64,000 bases of DNA from Mesotaenium endlicherianum (Eukaryota > Streptophyta > Zygnematophyceae > Zygnematales > Mesotaeniaceae). Position numbers and translations under genes: made by a program. The notes under the pieces were generated by a model. The model was not told where the DNA came from. It saw only the letters and a program-made list of their open reading frames with translations, and made no database searches. This document shows positions 1-8,595 of this stretch, piece after piece; position 1 is the first letter of the stretch; the number at the start of each line of letters is the position of its first letter. Location of the stretch: NCBI GenBank assembly GCA_009602735.1, contig WELA01009248.1:1-64000 (forward strand). Reading direction: 5' to 3'.

Positions 1-75
1 TTCTTTGTCATATTTGGTAATTTAAGATGAAAATTTCATTCTTAACTACCTGCCCTCTTTTTAGGGTACATTATA
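1..75 (-). mobile_element. End of an IS3-family insertion sequence, cut by the window edge
   Basis: The terminal inverted repeat TATAATGTACCCT reads leftward from 75. It is followed by a leader and an orfA start codon at 9-11 encoding MTK. The 75 bases match the left end of the complete element at 61361-61435 with about eight differences (roughly 89 percent by eye), so this is a relative rather than an identical copy. The rest of the element lies outside the window, so intactness cannot be judged. The two copies face each other in opposite orientation. Confidence 0.85.
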
Positions 76-660
76 GATTACCCTTCTTAATTTCATTGAG
101 GCGATTCATCCTTTTTGCCAGGTAGGCTTTCATTTGTAAAATGTCGTGACGCGCAGGCGAATAAAATTTTTTTTAAATGATGATGGAAAAGGCTGCCACT
201 TGGTGTTGCATACAATAGCGATACCTCAAGCTCAATAAAGAGCCGCTCATCGATGTATCCAACGTTATCTGCCCTGATATATTAACTTGTTTGTATGATC
301 TGCATAAATGGATGCCTGTATTTCATTGTTGATACAAACTATCAGCATTTCAATACAAGATGGCTGGTAGGTATGTATTAACCGCCTGCTTACCAACTGG
401 ATGTAATCATACAGTTCCTTTTATCGTCTGTGGGACTCTTCGTGATGATGGGTATTACCCTCCCGTACGGCGCACTGAGGGGCTGGCGATTCGTGTGGCA
501 TTACTGGAGGCTACATAAAAAATCATGAATGCAAGGCTGGCTGGTGAGTTCTACCTGAAGGCAAGTGCCACCGGACGTCAGACGGATGTGATCCGACTGA
601 AAGCGGATGCGGTCTGACCGGAGACGGGTGAGATCCGCCTGAAGGCAGAAGTCAGCTACC
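76..660. other. Gene-free stretch with possible decayed coding fragments
   Basis: No intact gene is visible in these 585 bases. On the minus strand there are short broken open stretches, for example peptides NVGYIDERLFIELEV and AYLAKRMNRLNEIKKG in different frames, which suggests a decayed gene of about 100 codons. I cannot name its family with confidence; the first peptide faintly resembles the S23 four-helix-bundle type. Around 545-655 three degenerate copies of a segment like CCTGAAGGCA occur at 36-40 bp spacing. The area next to an IS end looks like an accessory graveyard. Confidence 0.4.
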
Positions 661-699
661 AGATATGCCAAGGTTGCAAAACATTGCAGCGTTTTACCA

Positions 700-730
700 T
701 GCAAATTTAATTATTTGTGTTAAATTTGCA
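700..730. promoter_or_regulatory. Perfect 11-bp inverted repeat abutting the ATPase start codon
   Basis: TGCAAATTTAA at 700-710 is repeated as its exact reverse complement at 720-730, with 9 bases between. The right arm ends at the base before the chosen ATG at 731. The position suits an operator or an mRNA hairpin covering the start; the role is inferred. Confidence 0.65.
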
Positions 731-1909
731 ATGATGATCAAACGCAGATTAGAAGATAAAATTGAAAAAGCATTGATGCTCAGCCCGTCAGTTGCCCTGA
801 TGGGGCCACGCCAGATAGGTAAAACAACTATTTCGCTGAATATTGCTGAAAAGTCTGGCGCTATTTATCTTGATCTTGAAAATTCTTTAGATGCTGCAAG
901 GATAAACGACATTGCTGCGTTTTATACAGATAACGGCGATCACTTGATTATTTTAGATGAAGTACAACGGGCTCCTGAAATTTTTCCTTCGATCCGGGGC
1001 CTTATCGATAAGGAACGGCGCAGAGGGAAAAAAACAGGGTTATTCTTATTTCTTGGCTCGGCCTCTATGGAGCTGCTTCAACAATCCGGTGAATCACTTG
1101 CCGGACGTATTGCTTACCTTGAACTGTTCGGAATTGATGCTTTGGAATTACATGCATATAGCCCAAAGGAAAATATTCATACACTTTGGTTACGTGGCGG
1201 TTTCCCTGAAAGTTTCCTTGCCAGGTCAGATAAAGACAGCATTTTCTGGCGGCGCAATTTTATCAAAACTTATTTAGAAAGAGATATCCCTCAACTCGGG
1301 CCCCGTATTCCTGCCCAAACGCTTGAACGTTTTTGGATCATGTTAGCGCACAACCAGGGTGGGGTAGTGAATGCCTCGCAGTTAGGCAGAAACCTTGAAG
1401 TGAGTAGCGTAACCATTAATCGCTACATAGATTTAATGGCAGATTTATTGCTGGTAAGACGGTTACAGCCTTATACAGCAAATATTGGAAAACGATTGAT
1501 ACGCGCCCCAAAAATATATGTTCGTGACAGTGGTCTGGTACATGCACTTTTAAATATTACCACGCTGAACGAGCTGCTGGGGCATCCGGTGGTTGGGGGA
1601 AGCTGGGAAAGTTTTGTGGTGGAAAATATTTTAGCTGTCGTTGAAGGTAATGCCTTGCCTTATTTCTACCGCACATCCGCAGGGGCAGAGATAGATCTGA
1701 TTTTGGAGTTTCCCGGCAAAGAAAAATGGGCGATTGAAATTAAACGAAATTCCACACCATCTTTATCCAAAGGATTTTACATTGCCTGTGATGATATAAA
1801 AGCAGATAAGCGTTTTGTTGTTTATGCCGGAGCGGAAAAATTCTCTATCGGAAATAACGTAACAGCTATCCCTTTAACAGGGTTAATGGAGATGCTGAAT
1901 ACCCATTGA
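731..1909 (+). CDS. AAA+ ATPase with DUF4143 domain
   Basis: A 392-residue P-loop ATPase of the AAA_14/DUF4143 family. Residues 25-33 form the Walker A motif GPRQIGKTT, and 71-80 carry the Walker B stretch HLIILDEVQR. A sensor-like strand LFLGSAS follows near residue 108. The C-terminal half (about 190-350) has the DUF4143 features, including a winged-helix-like segment and a PD-(D/E)XK-like core (GAEIDLILEF...WAIEIKR). An upstream ATG at 665 would add 22 residues across the inverted repeat; I prefer 731 because IKRRLEDKI is the usual family start and the palindrome then lies in the leader. These genes are scattered, often horizontally moved, and their cellular role is unknown. It converges on the Nfu gene with a two-base gap. 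Confidence 0.85.
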   Translation: MMIKRRLEDKIEKALMLSPSVALMGPRQIGKTTISLNIAEKSGAIYLDLENSLDAARINDIAAFYTDNGDHLIILDEVQRAPEIFPSIRGLIDKERRRGKKTGLFLFLGSASMELLQQSGESLAGRIAYLELFGIDALELHAYSPKENIHTLWLRGGFPESFLARSDKDSIFWRRNFIKTYLERDIPQLGPRIPAQTLERFWIMLAHNQGGVVNASQLGRNLEVSSVTINRYIDLMADLLLVRRLQPYTANIGKRLIRAPKIYVRDSGLVHALLNITTLNELLGHPVVGGSWESFVVENILAVVEGNALPYFYRTSAGAEIDLILEFPGKEKWAIEIKRNSTPSLSKGFYIACDDIKADKRFVVYAGAEKFSIGNNVTAIPLTGLMEMLNTH

Positions 1910-1911
1910 TT

Positions 1912-2511
1912 TTATTCCGCTTCAGCCACAACTTCTTTCACTTCAGGAATCATGCGTTTCATCATGCCTTCAATACCAGCCTTGAGCGTGATCATAGAAG
2001 AAGGGCATCCGCTACAACTTCCTTGCAGCATCAGATTCACCACACCATCGTTGTAGCTTTTGAACTGTATTGCACCACCATCCATTTCAACAGCGGGCTT
2101 CACATAATTTTCCAGCAATTCTTTTACGCGCTTTACTACATCATCGTCATCGGCGCTTACCGCATTGCTGGCTTCGTGTTTTACTTTCGCTACTTCTTCT
2201 TCGTTCACCACTACACCGCCGTTCTCCAGGTATTCTTTCAGGAATGTTTTGATGGTAGGTATAATATCCTGCCATTCTTCCGTATCAGTTGTTTTAGTAA
2301 GCGTTACGAAATTGCTGGCAATGAAAACACTTTTAATGAAAGGAAAACTGAACAGCTCTTTCGCCAAAGGAGACGGAGCTGCTTGTGACTCATCTGCAAA
2401 GTCAATGCTCTTGCCCGGATACAACAATTTGTTGGCCACAAACTTCATGGTTTCGGGGTTGGGCGTCATTTCAGTATAGATACTGATCACCGGGTTGCCT
2501 GTCTTAATCAT
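1912..2511 (-). CDS. Nfu-type iron-sulfur cluster scaffold protein
   Basis: A cytoplasmic protein of about 199 residues that carries and delivers Fe-S clusters. The N-terminal half matches the Nfu_N domain (ISIYTEMTPNPETMKF near residues 9-24). The C-terminal half is a NifU-like domain with the cluster-binding CSGC motif in GSCSGCPSSMITLK and the conserved MDGGAIQF segment. The two-domain order is that of bacterial and mitochondrial Nfu proteins. Start taken at the ATG giving MIKTGNPV; an ATG nine bases upstream (2520) is equally possible. The tail is acidic. It ends two bases from the convergent ATPase gene. Confidence in family is high; the exact client proteins cannot be inferred. Confidence 0.9.
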   Translation of the reverse strand: MIKTGNPVISIYTEMTPNPETMKFVANKLLYPGKSIDFADESQAAPSPLAKELFSFPFIKSVFIASNFVTLTKTTDTEEWQDIIPTIKTFLKEYLENGGVVVNEEEVAKVKHEASNAVSADDDDVVKRVKELLENYVKPAVEMDGGAIQFKSYNDGVVNLMLQGSCSGCPSSMITLKAGIEGMMKRMIPEVKEVVAEAE

Positions 2512-2703
2512 ACACTTCAATTTTATGGTGTGCAGGGAGCTTATCGAAGTACAAAAATAAACAAAAACCGCGGCTTCGCTGAGGCTGCGGCTCGCGGAAA
2601 TCAGTGTACATGCCTTTTTTTCGCAAATCGTAAGCTCTTACACGCTTATTGCAATGGCAAAATACATATATGAGAACAGAAAAAATGTAAACTGTCAACG
2701 ATA

Positions 2704-3561
2704 TTACAGGCGTATACCAGCGCTAACCGTTACGTAGAACATGTTCTGTCCGCGCTCTGTAAGGTCGGGCCTTCCGGCTACCGTTGCCAGGTTCTGCGGC
2801 ATCACATAGGCGGGAATAACGGCCGCATTGAATTTACCCACTACCAGCACCACAGGCATAGAAGCCTCGTAAGACAGGATGTTGAACTGGGTAACATGTT
2901 CTGTTACATTTTGCTGCGAAACAGGAAATCCAAAAACATTTTCTTTCTGCAGGTACGTATTGCTGAATTGTTGCGTGCCCGCATAAGCATAAATAGAAGG
3001 ATCTATTGCGATGGCTGAATTCTTCATCATGCCCTTTGTGATGATGAAGAGATGATCAAGCCCAAAAGTAGCGCCAACGTCTGTTTTGTCGCTGAACTTC
3101 AAATCACCTCCAACATTGATGTTGAGTATTTTGTTGGTGTACGCCAGGTTGATCCCGGTCTGCGATTTCAACGCCGATTGCACCAATGCGCTCTTGTCTT
3201 TATAAAGGAACTGGGTATAAAAAATATTCCCGGAAAAATGATCTGACTGAGGAAAGCGGTAACCGCCTTCTACGGTAGCACCTGTGTAAGTTGTCGGCTG
3301 GGCACTATTCTGAACAAATATGAAGTTTCCTTGCGCATACAAGCCGCTCTTGTGGCGGAAGCCAACGGTAGGAAAAATACCACTGCTCTTCAAACTATCT
3401 GTTCGCCCAAAGTAATGTAAATAAGACTGGTAATTGATTGCAGCATTGAATTCGTTCTTGGGTGCCTGTTTGCTACCGGCAGATGGTCCCTCTTGTGCCC
3501 GGGAAAATACCGGTAAGCTTATTGCCATCAACCATAACCATTTCGTGATAATTCTTTTCAT
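2704..3561 (-). CDS. Predicted outer-membrane beta-barrel protein
   Basis: A protein of 285 residues that I do not recognise. The N-terminus MKRIITKWLWLMAISLPVFSRAQ is a clear signal peptide with a likely cleavage after SRA. The rest is rich in alternating aromatic and polar strands (GLYAQGNFIFVQ, TGATVEGGYRF, SGNIFYTQFLY, DVGATFGLDHLFII) and ends in VTVSAGIRL, typical of a membrane beta-barrel C-terminus. I chose the second ATG (3561) because it puts the signal peptide at the start; 3579 would add six residues. It has no obvious operon partner: the next gene leftward is 190 bases away. The role is unknown; transport or surface structure would be guesses. Confidence 0.7.
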   Translation of the reverse strand: MKRIITKWLWLMAISLPVFSRAQEGPSAGSKQAPKNEFNAAINYQSYLHYFGRTDSLKSSGIFPTVGFRHKSGLYAQGNFIFVQNSAQPTTYTGATVEGGYRFPQSDHFSGNIFYTQFLYKDKSALVQSALKSQTGINLAYTNKILNINVGGDLKFSDKTDVGATFGLDHLFIITKGMMKNSAIAIDPSIYAYAGTQQFSNTYLQKENVFGFPVSQQNVTEHVTQFNILSYEASMPVVLVVGKFNAAVIPAYVMPQNLATVAGRPDLTERGQNMFYVTVSAGIRL

Positions 3562-3678
3562 ACCTGTCTGATTTATCATGTCATTCTAATCCCAGCCAAC
3601 AACTTACGTATGGTGCCTTAAAAAAGGATACTGGAGTTTAACTGTGCTATAAACAGCACTATATATTGGATATAAAAA

Positions 3679-4419
3679 TTACTGCTTATTGCTTGCTTTC
3701 ACTTTTCCCTGTGCTTTTACTTCTGTGCTTGCACTCACTTCGGGTTTAGCTTTTTCTTTTGCTTCTTTCATTTCATGGTGAACGGCTGCTTTTGCCCTGT
3801 CGGTTTTCGCTTTTACTCTTGCATTGGTCTCATCGGCATCTTCTTTCATTTCTTTTGCTTTGCCTCTTGCATCTACATTCGCATCTCCATGTACTTCAGA
3901 CTCTGACCTTTCAGCTGCCCTTACCTGTCCTTTGTCTTCACCACCGGCATTGGAATTGGCATTTGCTTTTGCTCTAACTTTTATGTGGTGATCCTGGCCT
4001 TGTGCATTGTCGGCATCTCCATGTACTTCAGATTCTGACCTTTCAGCTGCCTTTACCTGTCCTTTGTCTTCACCGCCGGCATTGGAATTCACATTTGTTT
4101 TTGCGTTAACGCCTACTCCTGCATTTAACTGTGTATTGCTTTGCAATTTGGAGGCGGTATTAACGGTGGTATTAACAGCTGCATTCGTAGCGTGTGTAGC
4201 AGCGGCGGACGCTTTTGCGGCGGCATTGGTGCTTGCATTCACTGCGTTGCTGGTAGCTGCTGATGTACGGGCTGCTACCTGGCTTGCCGCACTTGCTGCC
4301 TTTGAAGCATTTACTGTGGCGTTGGTAGTTGTTTTAAGTCCTGCCGCAACCTGGGCCTGCGCCGCATTGAAAAATAAAACTACTGCCAGTGCTGCTGAAG
4401 ACTTGATAATGGTTTTCAT
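3679..4419 (-). CDS. Secreted Ala- and Lys/Glu-rich repeat protein
   Basis: A 246-residue low-complexity protein with a signal peptide (MKTIIKSSAALAVVLFFNAAQAQ). Residues about 25-110 are almost all Ala, Thr, Asn and Ser. A unit containing GGEDKGQV, AAERSESEVHGDA occurs twice, and the C-terminal third is charged (KEMKEDADETNARVKAKTDR), suggesting long helices or coiled coil. I recognise no domain. Similar composition occurs in stress-related or envelope-spacer proteins, but composition alone is not evidence of function. The gene stands alone, with 117 bases to the beta-barrel gene and 148 to pxpB on the other strand. Confidence 0.6.
   Translation of the reverse strand: MKTIIKSSAALAVVLFFNAAQAQVAAGLKTTTNATVNASKAASAASQVAARTSAATSNAVNASTNAAAKASAAATHATNAAVNTTVNTASKLQSNTQLNAGVGVNAKTNVNSNAGGEDKGQVKAAERSESEVHGDADNAQGQDHHIKVRAKANANSNAGGEDKGQVRAAERSESEVHGDANVDARGKAKEMKEDADETNARVKAKTDRAKAAVHHEMKEAKEKAKPEVSASTEVKAQGKVKASNKQ
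3881..4089. repeat. Two 77-bp direct repeats inside the Ala-rich gene
   Basis: Copies at 3881-3957 and 4013-4089, 132 bases apart and differing at only a few sites. They encode the repeated GGEDKGQV/AAERSESEVHGDA unit. The near identity at DNA level points to a recent internal duplication. Confidence 0.85.
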
Positions 4420-4567
4420 GTTGAGTTGAAATTTTGTTTTACAATCTGATTTTAAAAAAACATTTCAAGTTCCGTGCCAATCTGTTCACCCCCAGATAAA
4501 TCTTTTGATAACTGGTTGTATATAAGTTGTTTATGTTATGCTAATGGTAAAACGTACCTTGTAATTC

Positions 4568-5299
4568 ATGTTATCGATTCCGCCTTACCAACTGCGCAGC
4601 ATCGGCGACCATGCCCTGCTCATCGACTTCGGTCAATGCATCGATGAACATATCCACCAATGGGTCATGGCCATCTACGACTATTTTCAGCAGGAGCCGC
4701 TTGCCGGACTGCTCGATTGTATTCCGGCATACAGCAGTATCGCATTTGTTTATGATTTGGTATTTTGGCGGAACAAAACAGGCAACTCAACTGTTGTTGA
4801 TTACCTGGGCAGGATCATCCTCGAAAGGCTCTCCCATGTACAACTGTCCGCCCGCCGGAAAATAAACAGGGTGGATGTTCCCGTCTGCTACGATCCTGCC
4901 CTGGGCATCGATATCATCAACCTGGCTGCTGCTCATGGATTAACAGTTGAACAGGTGATCAATATGCACGCTTCAAAATCTTACCACGTATATATGCTGG
5001 GATTTCTTCCCGGCTTTGCATATATGGGTAAGGTAGATCCCCGCATCGCCACTGAACGGTTACAGCAGCCAAGAACCCTTGTAAAAGCAGGTAGCGTAGG
5101 TATTGCAGGCGAACAGACCGGCATCTACCCGGTTGATTCGCCGGGTGGGTGGCAACTGATCGGACAAACACCTTTGCGGGTATTTGATCCGCGCAAAAAA
5201 AATCCCTGTTTTTTCGCACCGGGCGATGAAGTGCTATTCTATCCCATTACCCTTTCCGAGTTCCAAAAAATCAAAGAGCATGAGTCTGCACATCGTTAA
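4568..5299 (+). CDS. pxpB: 5-oxoprolinase subunit PxpB (KipI family)
   Basis: A 243-residue protein of the KipI/allophanate hydrolase subunit 1 family. With PxpC and PxpA it makes the ATP-dependent prokaryotic 5-oxoprolinase, which opens 5-oxoproline (a damage product of glutamine) to glutamate. Family signatures are VPVCYDP near residue 100, the GFLPGFAYMG segment near 145 and the conserved SVGIAGEQTGIYPVDSPGGWQLIGQTP block at about 176-202, of which only the order is noted here. It is the first gene of a tight operon; pxpC begins 20 bases before its stop. The assignment rests on the family plus the complete pxpBCA neighbourhood, which separates it from urea-related allophanate hydrolases. 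Confidence 0.93.
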   Translation: MLSIPPYQLRSIGDHALLIDFGQCIDEHIHQWVMAIYDYFQQEPLAGLLDCIPAYSSIAFVYDLVFWRNKTGNSTVVDYLGRIILERLSHVQLSARRKINRVDVPVCYDPALGIDIINLAAAHGLTVEQVINMHASKSYHVYMLGFLPGFAYMGKVDPRIATERLQQPRTLVKAGSVGIAGEQTGIYPVDSPGGWQLIGQTPLRVFDPRKKNPCFFAPGDEVLFYPITLSEFQKIKEHESAHR

Positions 5300-6167
5300 A
5301 AAAGGCATACTCGACAGCATACAGGATGCAGGGCATTATGGCCGGCAACACCTGGGCATTGGTCCGGGCGGGGTGATGGACTTTATCGCTTTCCGTACTG
5401 CCAACGCACTCGTAGGAAACAGCAAGGGTGAAGCCGTGCTGGAAATGCATTTTCCCGGTCCTGTTATCCACTTTACAGCAGATTGTTTGATTGCACTGAG
5501 CGGGGCCGATTTTGGCGCCGTGATCGACGGGGTAGACATCAACATCAACCAGCCACTGGTAGTGAATAAAGGTTCCATACTTCGCTTTCAACAAAAAAGA
5601 AACGGTGCGCGTTGCTACCTGGCGGTCAGGGGCGGACTGAATAATGAATTGTTCCCTTATCATTTTTCCGGCGAAAATGAAGTGGTGGCTTTACCCTGGA
5701 AAGCCGATCTGTGCGGACTGTACAACAATGACCGCATTCGATTCGTCCAGGGTTCTTTTTTTTGTCAACTCTCCGAATCGAGCCGGCAGCATTTCTGCAA
5801 CAGCCCTTTCAGTATCACAACCCAAAGCAACCGTATGGGTTACCGGTTGAAAGGAGAAGCTTTGCAATTAACAGAAAAACAGGAGCTGGTTTCCGCTGCC
5901 GTAACAAAAGGCACCATCCAGTTATTGCCCAATGGTCAGCTCATTGTGCTGATGGCCGATCACCAGACTACCGGCGGATATCCTTGTATCGGTCACGTGA
6001 TCAGCGCCGATATTCCTTCACTCGCACAGTCAGATAATGGTCAGGCGCTTGCTTTTGAATCCGTTTCCATTGCCGAAGCAGAAACACTGCGACTCCGCCA
6101 GGAGCAACATTTGCAACAACTGCAATATTCCTGTACCTTCCGTATGCAAGAATATTTTTCATTGTAA
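5280..6167 (+). CDS. pxpC: 5-oxoprolinase subunit PxpC (KipA family)
   Basis: A protein of 295 residues of the biotin-dependent carboxyltransferase/KipA family, the partner of PxpB. Near the start it shows IVKKGILDSIQDAGHYG, RQHLGIGPGGVMD, and further on NAL-VGNSKGEAVLE and a C-terminal MADHQTTGGYPCIGHV block, all family hallmarks. The open frame extends upstream, but the ATG at 5280 places the conserved SLHIVKKG start correctly and overlaps the pxpB end by 20 bases, which suggests translational coupling. The stop codon at 6165-6167 shares its last base with the pxpA start. It acts in the cytoplasm as part of the PxpABC enzyme. Confidence 0.93.
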   Translation: MSLHIVKKGILDSIQDAGHYGRQHLGIGPGGVMDFIAFRTANALVGNSKGEAVLEMHFPGPVIHFTADCLIALSGADFGAVIDGVDININQPLVVNKGSILRFQQKRNGARCYLAVRGGLNNELFPYHFSGENEVVALPWKADLCGLYNNDRIRFVQGSFFCQLSESSRQHFCNSPFSITTQSNRMGYRLKGEALQLTEKQELVSAAVTKGTIQLLPNGQLIVLMADHQTTGGYPCIGHVISADIPSLAQSDNGQALAFESVSIAEAETLRLRQEQHLQQLQYSCTFRMQEYFSL

Positions 6168-6907
6168 TGATGACCATCGACCTCAATTGCGACATGGGCG
6201 AAGGTATGCCGCATGATGCCGGACTGATGCCTTTTATCAGCAGCGCCAATATTGCCTGCGGCTATCATGCCGGCAATGCCGATACCATGAAACGCACTGT
6301 TGAACTGGCTTTGCAGCATGGGGTGGCCATCGGCGCCCATCCGGGTTTCAAAGACGCGGCTAATTTCGGCAGGAACGAAATGCATTTACCGGAACAGGCG
6401 TTGTATGAATTAGTAGGCGAACAGTTAATGCTGTTGAATCGAATAGCCTGGAATTTGGGAGCCCAACTGCATCATGTGAAGCCGCACGGCGCACTTTACA
6501 ATATGGCAGCCAAAGATCTCTCCATGGCTGAAACCATTGCAAACGCTGTTAAAATGGTGGATGCCTCCCTGGTATTATACGGACTCAGTGGTAGTAACCT
6601 CATTTCGGCAGCACGTGCGGCAGGATTGAAAACAGCGAGTGAAGTGTTTGCCGATCGCAGCTACCAGGACGATGGGAGCCTTACACCCAGGAGCCGCTCC
6701 GGCGCTATGATCAAATCAGAAGAGGAGGCGGCAGCACAAGTGCTGCAGATGGTGCGGCAACAAACCGTTACCAGCGTGAACCGCAAACCCGTTACCATCC
6801 TGGCAGAAACCATTTGCATACACGGCGATGGCGAGCACGCCGTTTCTTTTGCAAAACATATTCATCACGCGTTAGAACAAAACAACATTGAGATCCGGAA
6901 AATTTAA
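6167..6907 (+). CDS. pxpA: 5-oxoprolinase subunit PxpA (LamB/YcsF family)
   Basis: A 246-residue LamB/YcsF protein. The N-terminus TIDLNCDMGEG and the blocks SSANIACGYHAGNADTM, VAIGAHPGFKD, HVKPHGALYN and EVFADRSYQDDGSL are the family signatures, and HGDGEHAV is near the end. In the PxpABC complex this subunit handles 5-oxoproline turnover to glutamate. Two ATGs lie in tandem at 6167 and 6170; the first overlaps the pxpC stop by one base. The next gene starts inside this one, so all four genes are probably one transcript. Gene length and order match the usual operon. Confidence 0.93.
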   Translation: MMTIDLNCDMGEGMPHDAGLMPFISSANIACGYHAGNADTMKRTVELALQHGVAIGAHPGFKDAANFGRNEMHLPEQALYELVGEQLMLLNRIAWNLGAQLHHVKPHGALYNMAAKDLSMAETIANAVKMVDASLVLYGLSGSNLISAARAAGLKTASEVFADRSYQDDGSLTPRSRSGAMIKSEEEAAAQVLQMVRQQTVTSVNRKPVTILAETICIHGDGEHAVSFAKHIHHALEQNNIEIRKI

Positions 6908-8081
6908 ACCCACTTTATTCAGCGGCGTTGGCCTGGGCGCGGCATTTCTCATGGCCAACTCTTCTATCGGACCGGGTTTCCTCACCCAAACAACTGTTTT
7001 CACCCAGCAGTTGTTGTACAGTTTTGGTTTTGTGATACTGGTCTCATTATTACTCGACATCGGCGCGCAACTGAATACCTGGCGCATCCTTACCATCAGT
7101 GAATTAAGGGCGCAGGACCTGGCCAACAGGTTGCTTCCCGGCCTCGGCTATTTGTTGTCTCTGCTGGTGATATTGGGAGGCTTCGCCTTTAACATCGGAA
7201 ATATTGCCGGATGCGGACTCGGCGTTAATGTGCTCACCGGGCTCTCTTTTCAACAAGGCGCTATCATTAGCTGCGTGGCTGCGTTGATTCTTTTCTGGAT
7301 ACGCGAGATAGGAAAAATGCTCGATCATTTCACCAAGATCGTTGGGTCGGTTAAAATATTACTCACCCTTTTCATTGCCTTCAGTGCGCATCCGCCGCTA
7401 TTGCAAGCGATTCATCGTACTTTCATTCCAGAGACCATCAGCTCACAGGCCATTGTAACCATTGTGGGCGGTACAGTGGGCGGTTATATCACATTCTCCG
7501 GCGCACACCGCCTCCTCGATGCCGGTATCAAAGGGAAAGAAAGCATGCAGGAAGTGAACCGCAGTGCAATGAGCGGTATCATTATATCAGGACTCATGCG
7601 TTTCATTCTCTTCCTCGCTACAGTGGGCGTATTGGTACATGGTGCGGTACTTGAGCACGATAATCCTCCCGCGGGTGTATTCCGTTTTGCAGCAGGCGAA
7701 TTCGGTTACAGGGTATTTGGTGTTGTATTGTGGAGCGCGGCTATTTCTTCCGTCATTGGCGCTGCATATACTTCTGTTTCTTTCATGAAAACCTTTCACC
7801 CTTTGTTGGCAAAATATGAACGCCTTTGTATTTCCATTTTCATCCTGTTGTCAACCGCTGTATTTGTTTTCATTGGCAAGCCAAGGCAGTTATTGCTTTT
7901 TGCCGGTGCCATCAATGGGTTCATCCTACCACTGGCACTCGCCATCATATTGGTTGCCGTTACACGAAAACGGTTGATGAATGGCTACCGGCACCCGCTC
8001 TGGATGCAGGCAGCCGGCTGGCTGGTTGTACTGGCCATGGGGTGGATGAGTGTCGACGCTTTTATCAGTTGGGTCAGGTAA
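6888..8081 (+). CDS. NRAMP-family membrane transporter linked to pxpBCA
   Basis: A membrane protein of 397 residues with about eleven hydrophobic segments, of the NRAMP-like family that includes Bacillus YcsG. The first helix region holds LMANSSIGPGFLTQT, where canonical NRAMP metal transporters have a DPGN metal motif; that motif is not present, so a divalent-metal substrate is doubtful. Its place in the pxp operon, as in ycsF-ycsG of Bacillus, suggests uptake of 5-oxoproline or a related compound (inference). The most likely start is TTG at 6888, which overlaps pxpA by 20 bases like the pxpB/pxpC junction; the next ATG (6951) would cut into the first helix. Confidence 0.85.
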   Translation: MRSGKFKPTLFSGVGLGAAFLMANSSIGPGFLTQTTVFTQQLLYSFGFVILVSLLLDIGAQLNTWRILTISELRAQDLANRLLPGLGYLLSLLVILGGFAFNIGNIAGCGLGVNVLTGLSFQQGAIISCVAALILFWIREIGKMLDHFTKIVGSVKILLTLFIAFSAHPPLLQAIHRTFIPETISSQAIVTIVGGTVGGYITFSGAHRLLDAGIKGKESMQEVNRSAMSGIIISGLMRFILFLATVGVLVHGAVLEHDNPPAGVFRFAAGEFGYRVFGVVLWSAAISSVIGAAYTSVSFMKTFHPLLAKYERLCISIFILLSTAVFVFIGKPRQLLLFAGAINGFILPLALAIILVAVTRKRLMNGYRHPLWMQAAGWLVVLAMGWMSVDAFISWVR

Positions 8082-8106
8082 ACTTTCTAACTTCGTATCA
8101 GCAGCT

Positions 8107-8595
8107 ATGAAAACATTATTTGTTATCCGGCACGCAAAAAGTAGTTGGGATAATGCTTCCCAGGACGACTTCGACAGGCCCCTCAACAGCAGGGGACACC
8201 ACGATGCACCTGAAATGGCCCGGCGGCTGCTGGCAAGACAATTGCAAATCGGCACTTTCATTTCCAGTACAGCCGTTCGCGCTTTTACCACAGCTACCTA
8301 TTTTGCAAAAGCTTACCGCTTATCTGAGAAGAAGATCATCGCTGTTCCGGAATTGTACCATGCATCCGTTGCTGTTCTCTTCCGTACCATTTCACAGATC
8401 GATAATCGTTATCAGTCTGCCGCCATTTTTTCTCATAACCCCGGTATCACTGCATTCGTTAATGAACTCTGTTCCGTGAAGATCGACAACATGCCTACCT
8501 GCGGCATTTTTGCTGTAGAATCCGATACCTTACAGTGGAAGGATTTTCAATGGGCCGAAAAATCTTTTTTGTTTTTCGATTATCCCAAAGGTTAG
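8107..8595 (+). CDS. SixA-like histidine phosphatase
   Basis: A protein of 162 residues of the histidine phosphatase (phosphoglycerate mutase-like) superfamily. The RHAKSSW motif near residue 7 carries the catalytic histidine and resembles SixA, which dephosphorylates phosphohistidine proteins. The second arginine (DFDRPLNSRG) and the later histidine in IFSHNPGITAFVNEL complete the active site. The open frame reaches back to 8050 inside the transporter gene; the ATG at 8107 is preferred because KTLFVIRH is the family start. The gene follows the pxp operon by 25 bases and may be co-transcribed, though no functional tie is evident. Its end overlaps the convergent EamA gene by four bases. Confidence 0.85.
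   Translation: MKTLFVIRHAKSSWDNASQDDFDRPLNSRGHHDAPEMARRLLARQLQIGTFISSTAVRAFTTATYFAKAYRLSEKKIIAVPELYHASVAVLFRTISQIDNRYQSAAIFSHNPGITAFVNELCSVKIDNMPTCGIFAVESDTLQWKDFQWAEKSFLFFDYPKG

Noticed and set aside
501-704. 67-codon minus-strand frame with repeated LQADLT-like units
   Set aside because: It arises from the degenerate DNA repeats; no signal or family, and it crosses into the ATPase leader.
2504-2698. 64-codon minus-strand frame between the Nfu and beta-barrel genes
   Set aside because: Cys- and Arg-rich, no start context, overlaps the Nfu start, no domain.
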